In this document: piece after piece, positions 14,906 to 28,067 of the stretch
Numbering within the stretch: position 1 is the stretch's first letter
Layout of the letters: the number at the start of each line of letters is the position of its first letter
DNA from: Castor canadensis
Lineage: Eukaryota > Chordata > Mammalia > Rodentia > Castoridae
Assembly: GCF_047511655.1 (NCBI RefSeq)
Contig: NC_133402.1
Span: 61,012,951 to 61,076,950, forward strand
Length of the DNA stretch: 64,000 nucleotides
Direction of reading: 5' to 3'
Program-made: the position numbers and the translations under genes
Notes under the pieces: generated by a model
Database searches by the model: none
Seen by the model: only the letters and a program-made list of their open reading frames with translations
What the model was told of the DNA's origin: nothing

Positions 14906-15204
14906 TAGGGCTCAGTTTTAGAATTGAGATTTCTGCCTCTCTTGGAAAGTCAGGGTTGCTAGCTGCATGGAACTAGCACTGCTTGGCAAATCAAGGCTGG
15001 GGCTTGACACTGCTGGTCTCATTAGACAGTGTGTGTTCTCTGTCACTCAGTCCCTCACCATCTCTGCTTGCCTGAGGGTCTGTTCTCCAGGTCTCTCCCT
15101 CTGGCTCCTGTAGGAGTTTGGTTTGTGATCCTTCATAATGACCTGAGTATAGCCAAGCGGGCAGAAATCTAACCAAGAGGAAGCAAAATGAATGGAGTCC
15201 AGCC

Positions 15205-15370
15205 TTCCACTGAAGCCAGTGCTCCCCAGCGGGGTGACTTTGGACAAGGTCCATAATTTCAGGAGCCTCACTTTTCTCCTGGGTGGAACAGGACTGATTG
15301 TACGGATCCTGCGTGACATTTATGGGGATTAGATTGTATAATGTCTGCACAGCACCTGGTAGCTATTATT
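15205..15370 (+). repeat. MIR SINE relic
   Basis: The order TGACTTTGGACAAGGT, CTCACTTTTCTCC, a GATTAGATTGTATAATG stretch and CAGCACCTGGTAGCTATTATT follows the MIR consensus. Confidence 0.7.
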
Positions 15371-16125
15371 ATGATTAGTTTTTTCAGACATAAGCCATAC
15401 TCCATTTGATAAAGATGGGCCTAAAGCCAGGTGGGGCCCAGTAGGGATCAGATACTTGCCACAGATGCTGCTTCATTATGTGATGTGTACGATATATAGT
15501 CTGAGAAGCACATTTTTAGATATGTCATTAATTCCTCACAGCAATCTTGGGAAATCATTATTGCTATCACTCATATTTAATGGGTAAAGTTATTGAGGCT
15601 CAAGAGAGTCCCAGCCTATCTACTAACCTGGATATGTCTATATGTCACAGCTGCCTAATACATTGTAATAATGTCTGTGTCTGCCTTCCTTCCCACACTG
15701 TGAGATGCTTGAGATTAGGAAGGAAGGAAGTCACAGTAACTATTCTGGAGATCACAAAGGACTGCCTGACACCCTGAACCTGGTTCTGTCCTCTACACCC
15801 CAACACTACTAGTGTCTTTTTTCTCTTCCATCAACTTCATTTGCACCTGCAGCTCCTTCCTCAGGAAGCCATTGTGATTTTCACCTGTACCCTAAATGTG
15901 CAACTCAGGTTACTGATGGTGGCTCTATTAGAAGGAAATGTGGCCTCATTCCACAAGTGCAGGAAGAAGAGGGCACCTTGTGTAATCACGGCCGCCCTGC
16001 AGCCCAGGCTGCTCCACAATTCTACTCCGCCCAGTACTCCACCAGGTGGCCTAATCCAGGCCCTCAAACACTCTGAGACCTAACCGCCTGTGCAGTAACA
16101 CGAGAACATCTGAACTGAAGTGCAG
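15371..16125. other. No gene seen
   Basis: Mixed-composition sequence. Short open frames at 15547-15777 and 15841-16083 show no family signature and probably occur by chance. Confidence 0.6.
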
Positions 16126-17930
16126 GTTTTTTAATGGGATTTGTTGAAGTCTAGTTTATAAACAAAAATAACCCATTTCAAAGCACACAGTTTGATGAGT
16201 CTTGGCAAATTGTACACAATTTTGCAACCATCATGCTAACAATACAGAACATTTTCATCAGCCCAAAAGTTCTCTTCCACACCTTCCCAAATTCCTAACA
16301 AAAACTTTGTCCCAGTCTGAGGTTTGCAGTCTCATTTTCTCAACAGAATCTTTTAAAGGACAAAAGGTTGGGGTTTTCAGTAAAACAAATTTGTCAGAAT
16401 TTTAGGGTTGTTTTTTGTTTTATATACTTTCTGGGTTTTGGGTTTTATCTAATTTCCATCCACCAATATACATTCTGGGTTTTGTTGTTGTTTTTTTGTA
16501 GAATGTCATAAAATGAAAGTGCAGAGCTACAGTCTTTGGATTCTGGCTCTTTTTTTTTTTTTTGCTTAATATTATGATTTTAAGATACATTCATGTTGTA
16601 CGCATTTTTAGGTTGTTCCATTTTATCACATGAAAATATCACAGTTTACTTATCCATTCATCTGTTAATGAACATGTAGTTTGCTTCCAGATTTTATCAA
16701 TTTTTAATACAGCTGCTATGAAGTTATGCTCAAATATGAAATAAGTTTTCATTTCTCTAGGATAATTAGGATGTCTGGAACATATGGTAGATATATGTTT
16801 AACTTTGTGAGAAACAACCAAACTGTTTTCCAAATTGGCTATACCATTTTACTCTTTCACCAGCAATTTATGGAAGTTCTAGTTGTCCCATTTGACCTTG
16901 ATATTGTCAGTCTATGTAAACTGACCAAGGCAATGTTGTGTCTTACTAAAGTTTAAATTTTAATTTCCTCTGTGATAAATAATGTGAGTGTCTTTCATAT
17001 GCTTATTTACCACATTTTCCTTCTTTGGTAAGTAGTCAAAGAATCTTATAAAATCCTTTGCCCTTTTTTTAAAATTGTTTGGATCCTTAATACTGAGTTT
17101 TAAGTATTTTTATTATACATCCTGGATACAAGTCTTTTATCCAATAGGTGGTTGACAAATATTTTGTCCCAGTCTGAGGCTTGAACTCCCATTTTATCAA
17201 GAGTCTTTCAAAGAGGAAAAGATATGGGTTTGTAGTAAGACCAATTTATCAGGTTTTTTTTGCTAGGCAGGCACTGTACCTCTTGAGACACTCCATCAGT
17301 CCTTTTTTTTTTTTTTCTTTTTATAGTTTCTGGGTTTTGTGTTTTATCTAAGAAATACTTGCCTAAGTTAATATCACAATAATTTTCTCCTATGCTTACT
17401 TATACATTTTATACTTTTTTCTTTTATATTAAAAAATGATGTGTTTGAAGTGATTTTTTTGTCTTTGACAAGGCTTGTGATCCAGTTTCATTTCTTTCCA
17501 TGTGACTATCCAATTGATTTAGGGCCACTGGTTGAAAAGATTAGCCTTTCTACTTGAATTGTCATACCACTTTTGTTGAAAAGCAGTTGACATGCATATG
17601 TTTATTTCTGGACTTTATTCCACTGAGTTATACGTCTAGTTAGCCTGGAAATCAGAGAATGATAGCCTTCCACTGCTACTCTTCTCTGTAAAGTAATTTT
17701 CTATTCCATATTCTTGGCATTTCCATATAAATTGGAGAATAAGCTTCTGAATTACAACAAAAAGAGTAGTAAGATTTTGATTGAGACTGCATTGGACCTA
17801 CAAGAAAATTTCAAAAGAATTGACAACTTAACAATATTAAATCTTCAAACTCACGAACACCATAATATTACTGCTTTTTTTATACCTTTAAAATTTTCCT
17901 CAGCAATCATTCCATGTTGTGAAATGCTCT
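16126..17930 (-). mobile_element. Old L1 (L1M-type), minus strand, with an internal duplication
   Basis: Starts with the reversed 3' UTR of an old L1 (AGTTTGATGAGTCTTGGCAA and CAGAACATTTTCATCAGCCC), then the reversed ORF2 C-terminal region (16600-16900) and further ORF2 (17000-17900, for example CTAAGAAATACTTGCCTAA). The segment at about 16300-16450 resembles 17155-17350. A partial ID SINE lies at 17257-17315. Confidence 0.75.
17257..17315 (-). repeat. Partial ID-like SINE
   Basis: On the plus strand GCTAGGCAGGCACTGTACCTCTTGAG is the reverse of the ID promoter part; it sits next to T-runs within the old L1. Confidence 0.6.
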
Positions 17931-17934
17931 AGAG

Positions 17935-20262
17935 AAAGGTTCATACGACAATGTGTCAAGAAAGGTTTCTGACCAACAGCGCATGAAGATTCTAGGTCTC
18001 AACCAAACTCCCTGAAGAGCAGCTAAGGAAGTCAGTGCTGGTGGCACAAGAGATTTGGTTCCATCAGCATCCATGATCTCACTGGCAGGCACAGGTGAGC
18101 ATGAACCTGCACACAAGTGGCATGAAAGCTCACTGGACAACATGCTAGCAAATACAGAGACTCCAAGGCTAAAGGGAAGGAGGAATCTGAGGGAAACCGC
18201 AGGTGGCAGAGATCTCTGGTCCTGCCAGACTGGCCCATGGTGGAAACTGAGGAGAAACCATGCCAATCACTTCACAGAAACTCTCATGAGAGTCACAGAT
18301 AGAGGCCTGAGGACTAGCACAGCCCAGCTACTAGTTATAGCTCCCTAGAAAATCTCAGTGGTGTGGACCTAAGTGGTGAAACTGGAGAGAGTGCCAGCAA
18401 AACACAGCACCATTTAACCCAAAAACCAAAAGGCACTGATATCAAGAACAACAGACTGGGAGTTAATGGGGACCTGGGAGACAAAGGACCACATGTTAAA
18501 TGGGGAGTGAGTGGGAGCTGGGGATGAAGACCCCGGACCACAGAAGCCATTATAGGAGCTTGGAATCATACGTTTAGCATTCCCTCCTGTTCTGGGTAAC
18601 CAGTCCAGGACTCTGAGCCACCACTCTCTTACTGAGATAATCCTCAAAAAAAAAAAAAAGGGGGGAAGGGCTTCTCTGAAAAGCAATAAACAAAATACTA
18701 ACTGATTTTTGACACTATCTTTTAATTTTTTATATGTCTGATTTGGGTATTTTTTTAATTCTCTCTTTCTCTTTGTTTTTAGTTATGCTTTTTCTTCCTT
18801 TTTTTCCAGTCACTATATGTGAGCCACAACACACACCTTTCAATCCTCTATCCTTAACCATATTTTCTCCCTCTCTCTCTCCTACTCTACTGACCCATTT
18901 TGACTTTCCATCTACAATTGGAGTGGCTCTCTCACTCATTATTCTTCTCTACTCCCCCATCCACATTTGCATTGTGTTTTTAACACATAGTTGATTGCCC
19001 AACTTTTCTTTGTTTCTTTGCTTGTTTATTTTTCTTCTTTTCTCTTTCTCCTGTCTTTCTCAATGCACCTTTAGCAAGATCTTTTCCACCTATTTTTCTA
19101 CTTTTTTTTGCCCTCCTTTCATTAACCTTAGTGCCTCCCCTTTCAGCCTTACAACATCATACATCATGTACTATTCATTAGCAGTGTCTGTCCTAGCTCC
19201 TTATTATCACCCTTATTAACTAAGGTCTTCCTAGCTCACAAAGTATTATCTTTGATTTTTTAATCACCTGAAGATGCTGGAGCAGTGATGGTGACTGCTT
19301 TTTCTAAGGGATTGCCATATTCTCATGGTGGGTGTTTATCAACTGTGATTGCTTCTACAGGTAAGCTTCCTCTCCCTGAGGTGAACAGGGGGTTGGCTCC
19401 AGTGCCTTGAGCACTGTGTTTGAATGTTTGACTACTGAGCCACACATTCAGTTTAGTGACAAGAAAATATACCAAAACACAGTCATTACTAAGTCTCGCC
19501 TAAACATTATGAAAACTCCAGCTGACAGGATGCAGGATATGAAAAACTCCAACCAAAAACTTGGCCTCAGATTAGTAAGTCTAAACATAGAAATTTGGTA
19601 ATATGAAAAAACAAGGCAACATGTCTCCTCCAAAGTCAACAACTCAGCAACAATGGACTTGAATGATAGTAAGGGAGATGAAATTTCAAACAATGAACAC
19701 AAAAGTACAAAAAAGAATGATCAATGAAATTAAAAAGGACATGTATAAACACCTGAATGAATTCAAAAAGAAAACACAAATAAACTGTTAGATGAGCCCA
19801 AACAGAATTCAACTAAACAGCTGAATAAAATAAGGAAGACAATGCAGATTATGAAAAGAGGAATTCAATAAAGATATAGATCTTGAAAAATATCAGATTG
19901 AAATCTTAGGAATGAAAAGCTCAATAACTCAAATATTAAAATCTTGGTTAAAAACCTTGCCAATAGAATGAAACAAATTGAAAATAGAATATCAGGAACT
20001 GAAGATATAGTAGAGGAATTAGATTGATTAGACAAAGACAAAAATGCTAAGAAAATATGAATGAAGCATGCAAGACCTCTGGCACACCATTAAAAAAACA
20101 AACCTATGAATTATGAGTCTAGAAAATGCAAATAGGTACAAACTAAAGGCTAGGTAACATATTCAATAAAATAACAGCAAAAACTGTCCCTAATCTTGAT
20201 AAAGTAAGGGTCATCCAAGTATAGGGGGCTTTCAGAACACCAAACACACAAGCTCAGAAAAG
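17935..20262 (+). mobile_element. Old L1 5' UTR and ORF1 relic
   Basis: 18700-19260 is pyrimidine-rich like the 5' UTR of the plus-strand L1 at 4450-4880. 19480-20260 is Lys/Glu/Asn-coding A-rich sequence resembling ORF1 coiled-coil and RRM regions (for example near 19810-20010). Open frames at 18734-18994 and 18995-19219 are low-complexity pyrimidine readings. The assignment of 17935-18700 is inferred from position. Confidence 0.5.
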
Positions 20263-20264
20263 AA

Positions 20265-20660
20265 ACACTCATAGATATATAAAGACAGTTGTGTCATCTG
20301 TAAAAATACAGATACTTCTTTCACAAACTATATGCCTCGTTTCTTTTTCCTGCCTTATTGCATGGACTATAGTTCCCCATACCATATTAAACAAAAGTAG
20401 CACAAGAGTAGCCATGCTTTCCTTATCTTTCAAACATAGAGAATAATTCAATCTTTCACCACTGAGTGTGTTGTTAACTCTAGAGTTTAAATAAAAAATA
20501 AATATTCTATAAGGTTGAGGGAATGTTATTTTATTCCTAGTTTTCACCAAAGGCACCACTGAACTTTGTCAAGTATTTTTCTGCATCTATTGAGATTAAT
20601 TCATTTTCCCTTAATTTGTTACTATGACAGGTCTTCAAATCATAAACCAATCTTCTGCTT
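20265..20660 (-). mobile_element. Old L1 ORF2 fragment, reversed
   Basis: Minus-strand reverse transcriptase pieces: an Asp-Asp-containing stretch like the active site near 20290-20310, and the plus-strand phrase TTTTTCTGCATCTATTGAGA, which is the reversed region upstream of the active site. It abuts plus-strand L1 sequence on its left side, so the junction is an inversion or two separate insertions. Confidence 0.65.
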
Positions 20661-20689
20661 TATCCCAACCCAGAAATGACCTATATGTC

Positions 20690-21640
20690 AATATGACAAT
20701 AGTCAAATAAGTTGTGGTTTACACAGAATTCTTTTTTATTTTCTCTAAATATTCCTACATTTCTCCAAATATCTCCAAATTTCTCTAAAATATCAGCAAA
20801 AAATGGATATAGGCAAATCACAGAAAGGGGACCCCAAATTATTAGTGAGTATATGGAGAAATTTTCAGCCTCACTGGTAATCAAAGAACTTCACATTAAA
20901 ATATCAAAACACTACATTTACCCAGATAGTGCAACAGCAGGGCTTCTGACTGCTTGCCTCTCAAATGGACAGAAAGGCACTGGTGCCAAGGTAAAACACC
21001 CAATTATTAACCAAAATTTAACAATTGCCATCTAGTGGAGGCTGGGAGAAGAGGAATATCGCTGTGTCTGAAGTCAGTCTGGCAGAGATGAGTGACATAA
21101 AGCAGCCTCATGCTTTGAGAGTTATCTGGAATAAACTCTTACCCAAGCCCAAGGACAAGAAGGCACCACAAGAATGTTTACCACTGTTTATTTGTGATAG
21201 CAAGAAAAGAAAACAACCTGGTTCTCCTTGTCTGGAAAAATAATTGGGGAATTTATCTATAATAGAATGATATCCTGGAGGAAGAATAAAAATGGATTAG
21301 ATTTTTATGCAGCAACATGGATAAATCTATAAAACATACTGAGTAGAAAAGGTAAACAACAAAATGTGAAAGATAGCACAGGACCATTTATGCAAATTAA
21401 AACACAAACTGCATTATATATTTTTAAGAATAAGTTTATCTGAATAAACATGCGGAAGATGGAAGGAAAGGATGCACATAAAATGAAGCTACAATGAGCC
21501 TCTACAGAATAAGCTACCTGTGGTGGGCTTGAGAAATAAAAGGGGAGATTGAAATAAAATTTTAAAAACAGACTCCTTGCATCAAAGAAAGGATGATAAT
21601 GACTTGGAGCTGAAGTACACAATGAAACAGGTCTGAGTAC
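20690..21640 (+). mobile_element. Old LINE relic, plus strand
   Basis: TCAGCCTCACTGGTAATCAA and the surrounding order, through to GCAGCAACATGGATAAATC, resemble the 3' part of ancient L1-type elements. No frame survives. Confidence 0.5.
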
Positions 21641-21649
21641 CTACATTGT

Positions 21650-22290
21650 GTTTTGTTTTAAAGTCTTTAATTTTAAGTGCAATTTCAACCCCTGAGCAAT
21701 GGGGGCATATTTAGGTGTTAGGCATTCTAGGTGTTTCCATGGAGCCCTGCCATACACCGACCCAAAGCTACAAACTGTCAAACTACAATCTAGGTGATTT
21801 CTTGAGCTGTTGTGACCCCAGTACGTGTTCAGTCATATCTCTTCAAGTGCTTTATGTTGCTGTTGGTTGGAGATGATTCTATCCCAACATATTGACCACT
21901 GAACCAAAAGGACTTTAAAAATCCAATCATCTCAGACACCTCCAATTTCAGTCCCTCAGACATAAAGGATGCATCTCTTACACCTGCAAGCAGAACAGCC
22001 CATCCTGAGTTTCTCTAGCCACTGAAGGGGCCAGGAGGGGGTGTGACTGCTGGGGCTGTTGCAACAAGTTGTACTACTTGTGTCAAATCAAGACAGAAAG
22101 AGGGCAGGAAGACATGCTGCTTTTCGAATTAACTTTCCACAGATAAATGTGTGCTTGGGTTTGGGTCGGGAACTTGTTAGCATCAATTGTTGTGTCTCCT
22201 CTAGAGGGAAGCAATTCAAAGCCTGTGTCTGTCGAGCTCACTGGGGAAAATATGGTAAAGGTGGGCAAATTGCCCTACCTGTCTATCTAT
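21650..22290. other. No gene seen
   Basis: Unassigned single-copy-looking sequence. The 122-codon frame beginning at 22059 runs into the microsatellite below and has no family signature. Confidence 0.6.
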
Positions 22291-22520
22291 CTATCATCAC
22301 CTCTCTCCTTTTCTCTCTCTCTCTCTCTCCCTCACTCTCTCTATATATACATTATATACTGTACGTACACATATGTATACATACACTCACACATATGTGT
22401 GTTAAATGTGTATCTTTAAATATATAAATGTATATTTATATGTGTATACATTTTACATATGTATGTATATGTGCATAAATTTATTCATATATACTTGTAT
22501 ATATGTATACATTAGAGAGA
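22291..22520 (+). repeat. (CT)n then (TA)-rich microsatellite
   Basis: 22301-22344 is CT-rich; 22345-22520 is an imperfect TA/TATG/CATA tract. Short open frames here are low-complexity readings. Confidence 0.9.
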
Positions 22521-22649
22521 GAGCTAGCCCCATCTTGTTTCTGTCAACATATTCCTGTGACAAAGTTTCAGAAATGTCATCAAGCAGATGGCTCTGTAAT
22601 CACTGCCTTTCTGTGGAGAATAAACAAACACAAACAAGCAAATGAACAA

Positions 22650-22680
22650 AGGAAAGAAGGAAGGAAGGAAGGAAAAAAGG
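22650..22680 (+). repeat. (GGAA)n microsatellite
   Basis: Tandem AAGG units in an A-rich context. Confidence 0.9.
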
Positions 22681-22689
22681 ACTATTTAA

Positions 22690-23760
22690 ATACTTAATTT
22701 TCATATTACACAGTATTAGCTACAAGTTCTCAAATAATATCTTGCCTTCAGCAAGTAGCAAGTACATTTATAAATAACACTTTAACATTTGGGCCTATTA
22801 CTCTAATATGAATTCTGGTACTCTGTTTATAAGGCAATCATCCATCTCAAAAGGACTGGGTTGTTCACTATGTGACATTTCATCTACACAGTGTCATAGA
22901 TGGCCCGGCTGTGCCCCTGGATCTATGTTATTGAAGTTACCATGGTTTGCATTTTTCTTTCACATAGTCCCCACATCATGGGGACACTAGTTACTTGCTC
23001 TGATAAGAAAGCAATCATCCCTAGACAGGATATTGTTGGGTGCCCTCTCCTTCCAACTTCCATCTCTGACCACCCCAGTATGTAGAAGGTACAAAGGCTG
23101 AGTGACATTGACCTGCCACCCTCATTCCACATATTTGAATCTTAATAAAAAAGGTCAAAGAAATTGGTGCTGAAGTCTCTTTTCCCTGCATAAGTTCTAC
23201 CATGCAAGCAGAGGCAAGTCAATGTCTTTGAACCAATGGGTGTTTCCCTTAGAGGTACAATGAAGAAGGTCATATCTCTCCCACAGAAACTGTTAGTGAG
23301 AAGCTTACACACAATTCATCCTTTCACCCTCTCCTTCCTCCAGCTACTCAGATTCAGATGCAATGTAAGCTAATGCAAAACAGTAATGTTTCTGCCTTTG
23401 TCTGTCTATGGACTGACTTGACATTTTGTTGGCAACCTTCAGAGCACTTCACCCTTCTCTGGAAAATGTTGAAAGCAATTTACAGTTTCTCAGCACATAT
23501 AGTAAATAGGTTTTCAAAACAATATCTCTTAAAATTGCCAAAAGTGTCCAGGCTGAGTGAGGCACAATTTTTCCTCTGTTGGTTTCCCCTGGGAAATGTT
23601 ACCAAATAATTATAAAGACTATAAAGATTGTAGTAGCAGTTCAGTGACAATAAATCACTGATTTTCTGTGACAGACTTATCATCGTCCAAAAAATATTTC
23701 CACGAAATGACAGTATGCTGGCATCATATTATTTCTTCCAATCTGGTTTTATATCCAGAA
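22690..23760. other. No gene seen
   Basis: Unassigned AT-rich sequence with only short, unsupported open frames on both strands. Confidence 0.6.
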
Positions 23761-23764
23761 GTTC

Positions 23765-24285
23765 AAAAACTCTTGACCAGACCAGGTGTGGTGCCTGAAG
23801 CTTCTGCTCCCACCGTTCATTTGCTGTTGTGCTGGTAACCTGCCTCACTCTCTCTGGAGCCACCTCTTCTACAACCCACTTTCTGAGTCCATGTTCAACC
23901 CCTGCACATATCTACAGCTGAACAGATAGCATTGCATTTACCTGCACTGTGATTGGTTTATATAGAGATGGTCATGTGACTGAACCAGAGCCTATAAAAT
24001 GCTGTTAAGGTTCTGGAGAGAGAAGAGTGTTCATTTCTGGATTTCAACATGAGGGAGCATAGAGTATAAGCCTGTAGCGACCATCATGTTACCACATGGA
24101 ACCTGAGATTGTAGCCAAGACAGCAATGAGAAACTATTGTGAGAATGCTGTTTGAGCTCTGCTCAAGCTGTGGCCAAAACCATCTATAACCCTGGACTTG
24201 TAAGTTAAATGAGTCATTTCTCCTGCTTAATCAAGTTTTGGTGGAGTATTCTTTTACTTCAAAATAATACAAAACAAAAAATCAG
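23765..24285 (+). repeat. Possible old LTR or MER-type repeat
   Basis: The stretch has a CTGTGATTGGTTTATATAGA segment, a TATAAAATG box near 23994 and an end resembling old LTR or MER consensus tails (CCTGGACTTGTAAGTTAAAT, then CTTAATCAAGTTTTGGTGG). I cannot name the family. Confidence 0.35.
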
Positions 24286-24289
24286 GAGT

Positions 24290-25370
24290 GGCCCACCCTA
24301 TATGCTAATTTGAGGTTTGAAGGGCACACTCAAAGAAGGGAAGAGTATCAAATGAGTGATATGGCAAAGAGCATTCATTACCACATTTCCTGAAGTATCT
24401 AGTGCATATGGGCACATAGCTTCCCAAGATGGCACACAGTCAGAAGATTAAGAATAACCGGGAATCCTTAGATTTCAAAGCAACAGTTGTTGGAACTGGA
24501 ATCTTTAGGGTGAGTATGCAACTGCCAATCAAGTTCCAAGCTTTCAATATTGAGCCATGGAACGAGATGCCTGTGAGCAACATGGCTCTCACTGGCCAGG
24601 ATTTTGGAAAGGTCCCTTGTCTCCTTGAAACAGAGAATTGACTAAACATCAGGAAAGTCACTTGCCCATCGTCCCTTCTTTCAGATGCATCCCTAGAGCA
24701 GGGAACAATCACAACTAGGTCTTCTGAGTGGCCCCCATTGAAAAGAGTTGTATAGGTGTGGACTAAAAGGGGCAGCATTGAATTCATGGAAGAAACTTGT
24801 GATGATGTCTGTAGCAGTCATCTCCTAACAATAGTAAATGAAGTATCCTGGCAGTGGTGAAAACTCTTCAGACAAGGAATGCCCAGAACTCCAAGGAAGC
24901 AGTTCCCACCTAAGACCTGGAAATAAAGGAAGAGCTGAGATATAAGCAGGAATGGTTTCATAAAACTGTAAAAGGAACAAAGGTTTGTTCTCATCCGTTG
25001 CAGCACCTTCCTTTAAGAGGTTCAGGTCTCCACCACATCCTCGGTCACAGAGAAAATTGGTCAGACTTCTTTGCAGAAAGGATTTGTGACACAAAGAAAA
25101 AGAGATGCCAGCCTTCCATTCAGCTCAAGTGGGGAAATTTCCCATGCACTGACAAAGCCATCTCCAAACCTCCTGGAATTCCACTGCTATAGCTGTATTT
25201 TTTTAGTTTCTAACTTAATCATTAAAATGCAGAGAGAAAGTAGCTGGGAACATTAATGTCAGTCATTTGCTCCTCTCTATGTGGAAGCTCTGTTACTATG
25301 GAAGAAAATGTGAAAATTAGTCATGCAAATGCATGAAGAGGATTAGGAAATGTGACCGTACTGGGAGAGA
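24290..25370. other. No gene seen
   Basis: Unassigned. Several short frames on both strands (24429-24641, 24440-24787) lack any recognisable domain. Confidence 0.55.
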
Positions 25371-25374
25371 CTTA

Positions 25375-25560
25375 TATTTGGGTAAGTGACACACTTGAGG
25401 GGCAGGACACAGACTTTAGGGTCAAAAAGACCTGGATTTAAGTCTTGACTCTACTATCTACCCTATCTTGTCTAATTACTTCACTTCTTTGAAACTCACC
25501 TTTCTCTGTGAAGTGGGAATATAAATGCCCACACCCATGACTTCAATCATTGCATGGTTT
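25375..25560 (+). repeat. MIR SINE relic
   Basis: AAAAAGACCTGGATTTAAGT, CTTGACTCTACTATCTACC and CTCTGTGAAGTGGGAATATA follow the MIR core order. Confidence 0.75.
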
Positions 25561-26932
25561 CTGCCTTGAATACCCACAAAGTCCTTTTACCTGACCAACT
25601 GTTATCAGGCTGCATGCCAACCCATGTCACCTACTCCAGAAGACTGGATTGGTAAGATTCCCCTTGTCTGAGTCACAACATCCATCTACATAGAGCAGAA
25701 GCCACCTCAATTATAACTCTTCCTGTTCAGTACTGTGACTTCTTCCTGTCTCCACTAAAGTGAGAGGGCTTTAAGATACATTACTACCACTCTGTGCTTG
25801 GGTGATTTTCTTTTACCTGTTTTTCATACATTTATTTCTTTCACATACATTTGCTTTATCAGCTTTTATGTACGTTGTAACAAGTCAATTCATTCAAGGG
25901 GGAAGAAGGAGTCAAGAACTGTGTCTTATTCAAGGGTGTATTCTCATTGCTTAGAAAACTTGAAAAGAATAAAGAGGCAGGCCTTAAGAGCTCTTAATAA
26001 GAGCTTGAGTGGGCCAGGGGAGAAGTCAGGGACACCTTGTGGGATTCTTTTCCTCCTCTAAAGGAGAAATAACACAGGCAAAAATGAGATGGAGATGGGC
26101 AACCATACCATTTCTACTTCCTCCAAACCAGCTCTCTGACCTGGAAGAGAAGTTTGAATGTGATGCTGTTAGGAGACAAAGTTGAATTCAAAGTCAAAAG
26201 TATTGCCTGGGTAATAGAAGTCACTTGATAATGATGAAAGTTGCAAACCATGGAAATAATACAATCATGAACCATTAGGAGTCAAATAACAAAGCTTTGA
26301 CATTTGAAAAGTGAAATCATAGGAAATATAAAGAGAACCAACAAAAAATGCAAAGGTAGTAAAAGGTTTTAATGTACTTCTTTAGCTCTCTGACTAATAA
26401 AGCATGTGAAAATAAGTAAGGAGATAAAATATGGGAAAATATAATGAAAATTATGTCTTTGTAGGTTGCTATGCTACATTTACAAAGATTACCATCTTTT
26501 AGGCATAAATTCCAAGAAACTGTTATAATACAAACTGCATTTTAAGATGCTAATATAATAAAACGATAAGTAAGTAGCAAATGTAGAAACATAGAAAAAG
26601 CGAGCACTTAGAAATAGGAGAAAAATATCTCTCTTATATAACTATTGCATCAAAAATAAGATACATCATAATTGTTAGACACCTTAAAAAATAAAACAAT
26701 GACACTGCAAATAAGAACTGGGATATATCCAAAATTATACCCAGAGGAAAATTCGTATCTTCAACCTCAAACATTTATATCACTAAACACACAAGCATTC
26801 AACATAAAAATCTAAAAAAGGAGAGAAAGAAAAAGATAATTTCAGAAAATTCTCAATAAAAATATAAATTCAAAAAACAGAATTGGCAATGAACAAATAA
26901 TATAAGCAAATATGTTAAGAACAAATTATTTC

Positions 26933-27010
26933 TGTGAATGCACCTTATTGGTAGAGCATTTGGCTAGTGTGCCCAGGGACCTGGGTTTGATCCCTAGCAC
27001 TGCAAAAAAT
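26933..27010 (+). repeat. ID-like tRNA-derived SINE
   Basis: An A-box region TTGGTAGAGCATTTGGCTAG and a B box GGGTTTGATCCC are visible, followed by CTAGCACTGC and an A-rich tail. Confidence 0.75.
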
Positions 27011-27063
27011 AAAAAGTAAAAGTAAAGCTTTCTGTTAAGAAAAAAAATTATCCAGAGAAGAAA

Positions 27064-27300
27064 ACCTTTTTTTGGTATTGTTAAGATATGTTGTTTTATC
27101 ATTTTTACATTTACTCACATGTGTATACATTATTTGGGCCACCTCCTCTCCCCCACCCCACTTCCAGGTAGACCTTTTCCTCTCTCTTCTACTCCAATTT
27201 TGTTGAAGAAAAATATAAGAAATAATAAGAAAGACATAGCATTTTTGCTAGTTTGAGATATAGATAGCTATATAGAGAGATTCCTAGTGTTAAAAATTTT
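27064..27300 (-). mobile_element. 5'-truncated L1 3' end, minus strand
   Basis: It aligns block by block with the reversed 3' UTR of the younger L1 at 28161-28400: the CTCACATGTGTATACATT end, the C-rich tract, CCAATTTTGTTGAAGA, TTTTTGCTAGTTTGAGATA and ATAGCTATATAGAGAG. It is more diverged than that copy, so it inserted earlier. Confidence 0.8.
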
Positions 27301-28067
27301 TAGAAAAAAAAAAGATCCTCTACAGAAAAAATATAATCAATATATCATTAGTTAACCTAAGTAAGACAAAAGAAACTATAAAATTATAAATTTAAGAATT
27401 AGTAAAGAAAAAACACCAAAAGCCAAGGAATTCTAAAGATAAAAAGAGGACATTTTGCCCAGGAATATGTTCAAAACTTTGAAAATATGAACAAAATGTG
27501 TAATTTTCAAAGAAAATATAAAACACAAAACTGACAAAGAGAGAAATCCATGGAAGAATCTAAGAACATGCCAAAATTGCAAATATTTGAGGGGTGAATA
27601 ATTCTGCTATCAAAAAAAGGCCCAAAGGAGAGGGACAAAGTCCTCCCACGAGATGAAAAACATCACCTACTCAAGTTTTGATGAACTCATGGCTGGGAGC
27701 GATCACTGTGGCCATGACTACAAAACACAATCTGTCCCACTGCCACACCTGCATCTATGGTCTCCTTCGCTAAACTTGGACACAAGATAAGGCTTAAGAC
27801 ATTGCAAAAGATTGTAACCATGCAGAGTGTGTTCCTGAGCACAAGAGAATTAAATTAGAAAACAATGTCTAGAAAAACATTAAATATTATAAATTAAGCA
27901 TTACAGTCCTAATAAGACTTAATTCAAAAAATAAATTGCAAGAATCAGCAATATCAAAAGTAATAAAACAATATCTACGGGATACAACTAAAGAAGTGAT
28001 GACCAGAAAACTTCTAGCTCCAGTGTTCACTTCACAGTAGTTAAGAAAGAAATTTTATTTTTTTTTT

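Larger units (their letters stand above)
26180..28057 (+). mobile_element. Ancient L1 ORF2 relic, left arm
   Basis: Decayed ORF2-like A-rich sequence, clearest at 27840-28043, where the order AAATTAGAAAACAATGTCT and then AGTGATGACCAGAAAACTTC matches old mammalian L1s just upstream of the point where the right arm (35348 on) continues. It holds an ID SINE and a reversed L1 tail. The left boundary is uncertain. Confidence 0.55.

Noticed and set aside
18734-19219. Two tandem plus-strand frames rich in Leu, Ser and Phe
   Set aside because: Pyrimidine-rich L1 5' UTR sequence reads open in many frames; no signal peptide plus domain arrangement is credible.
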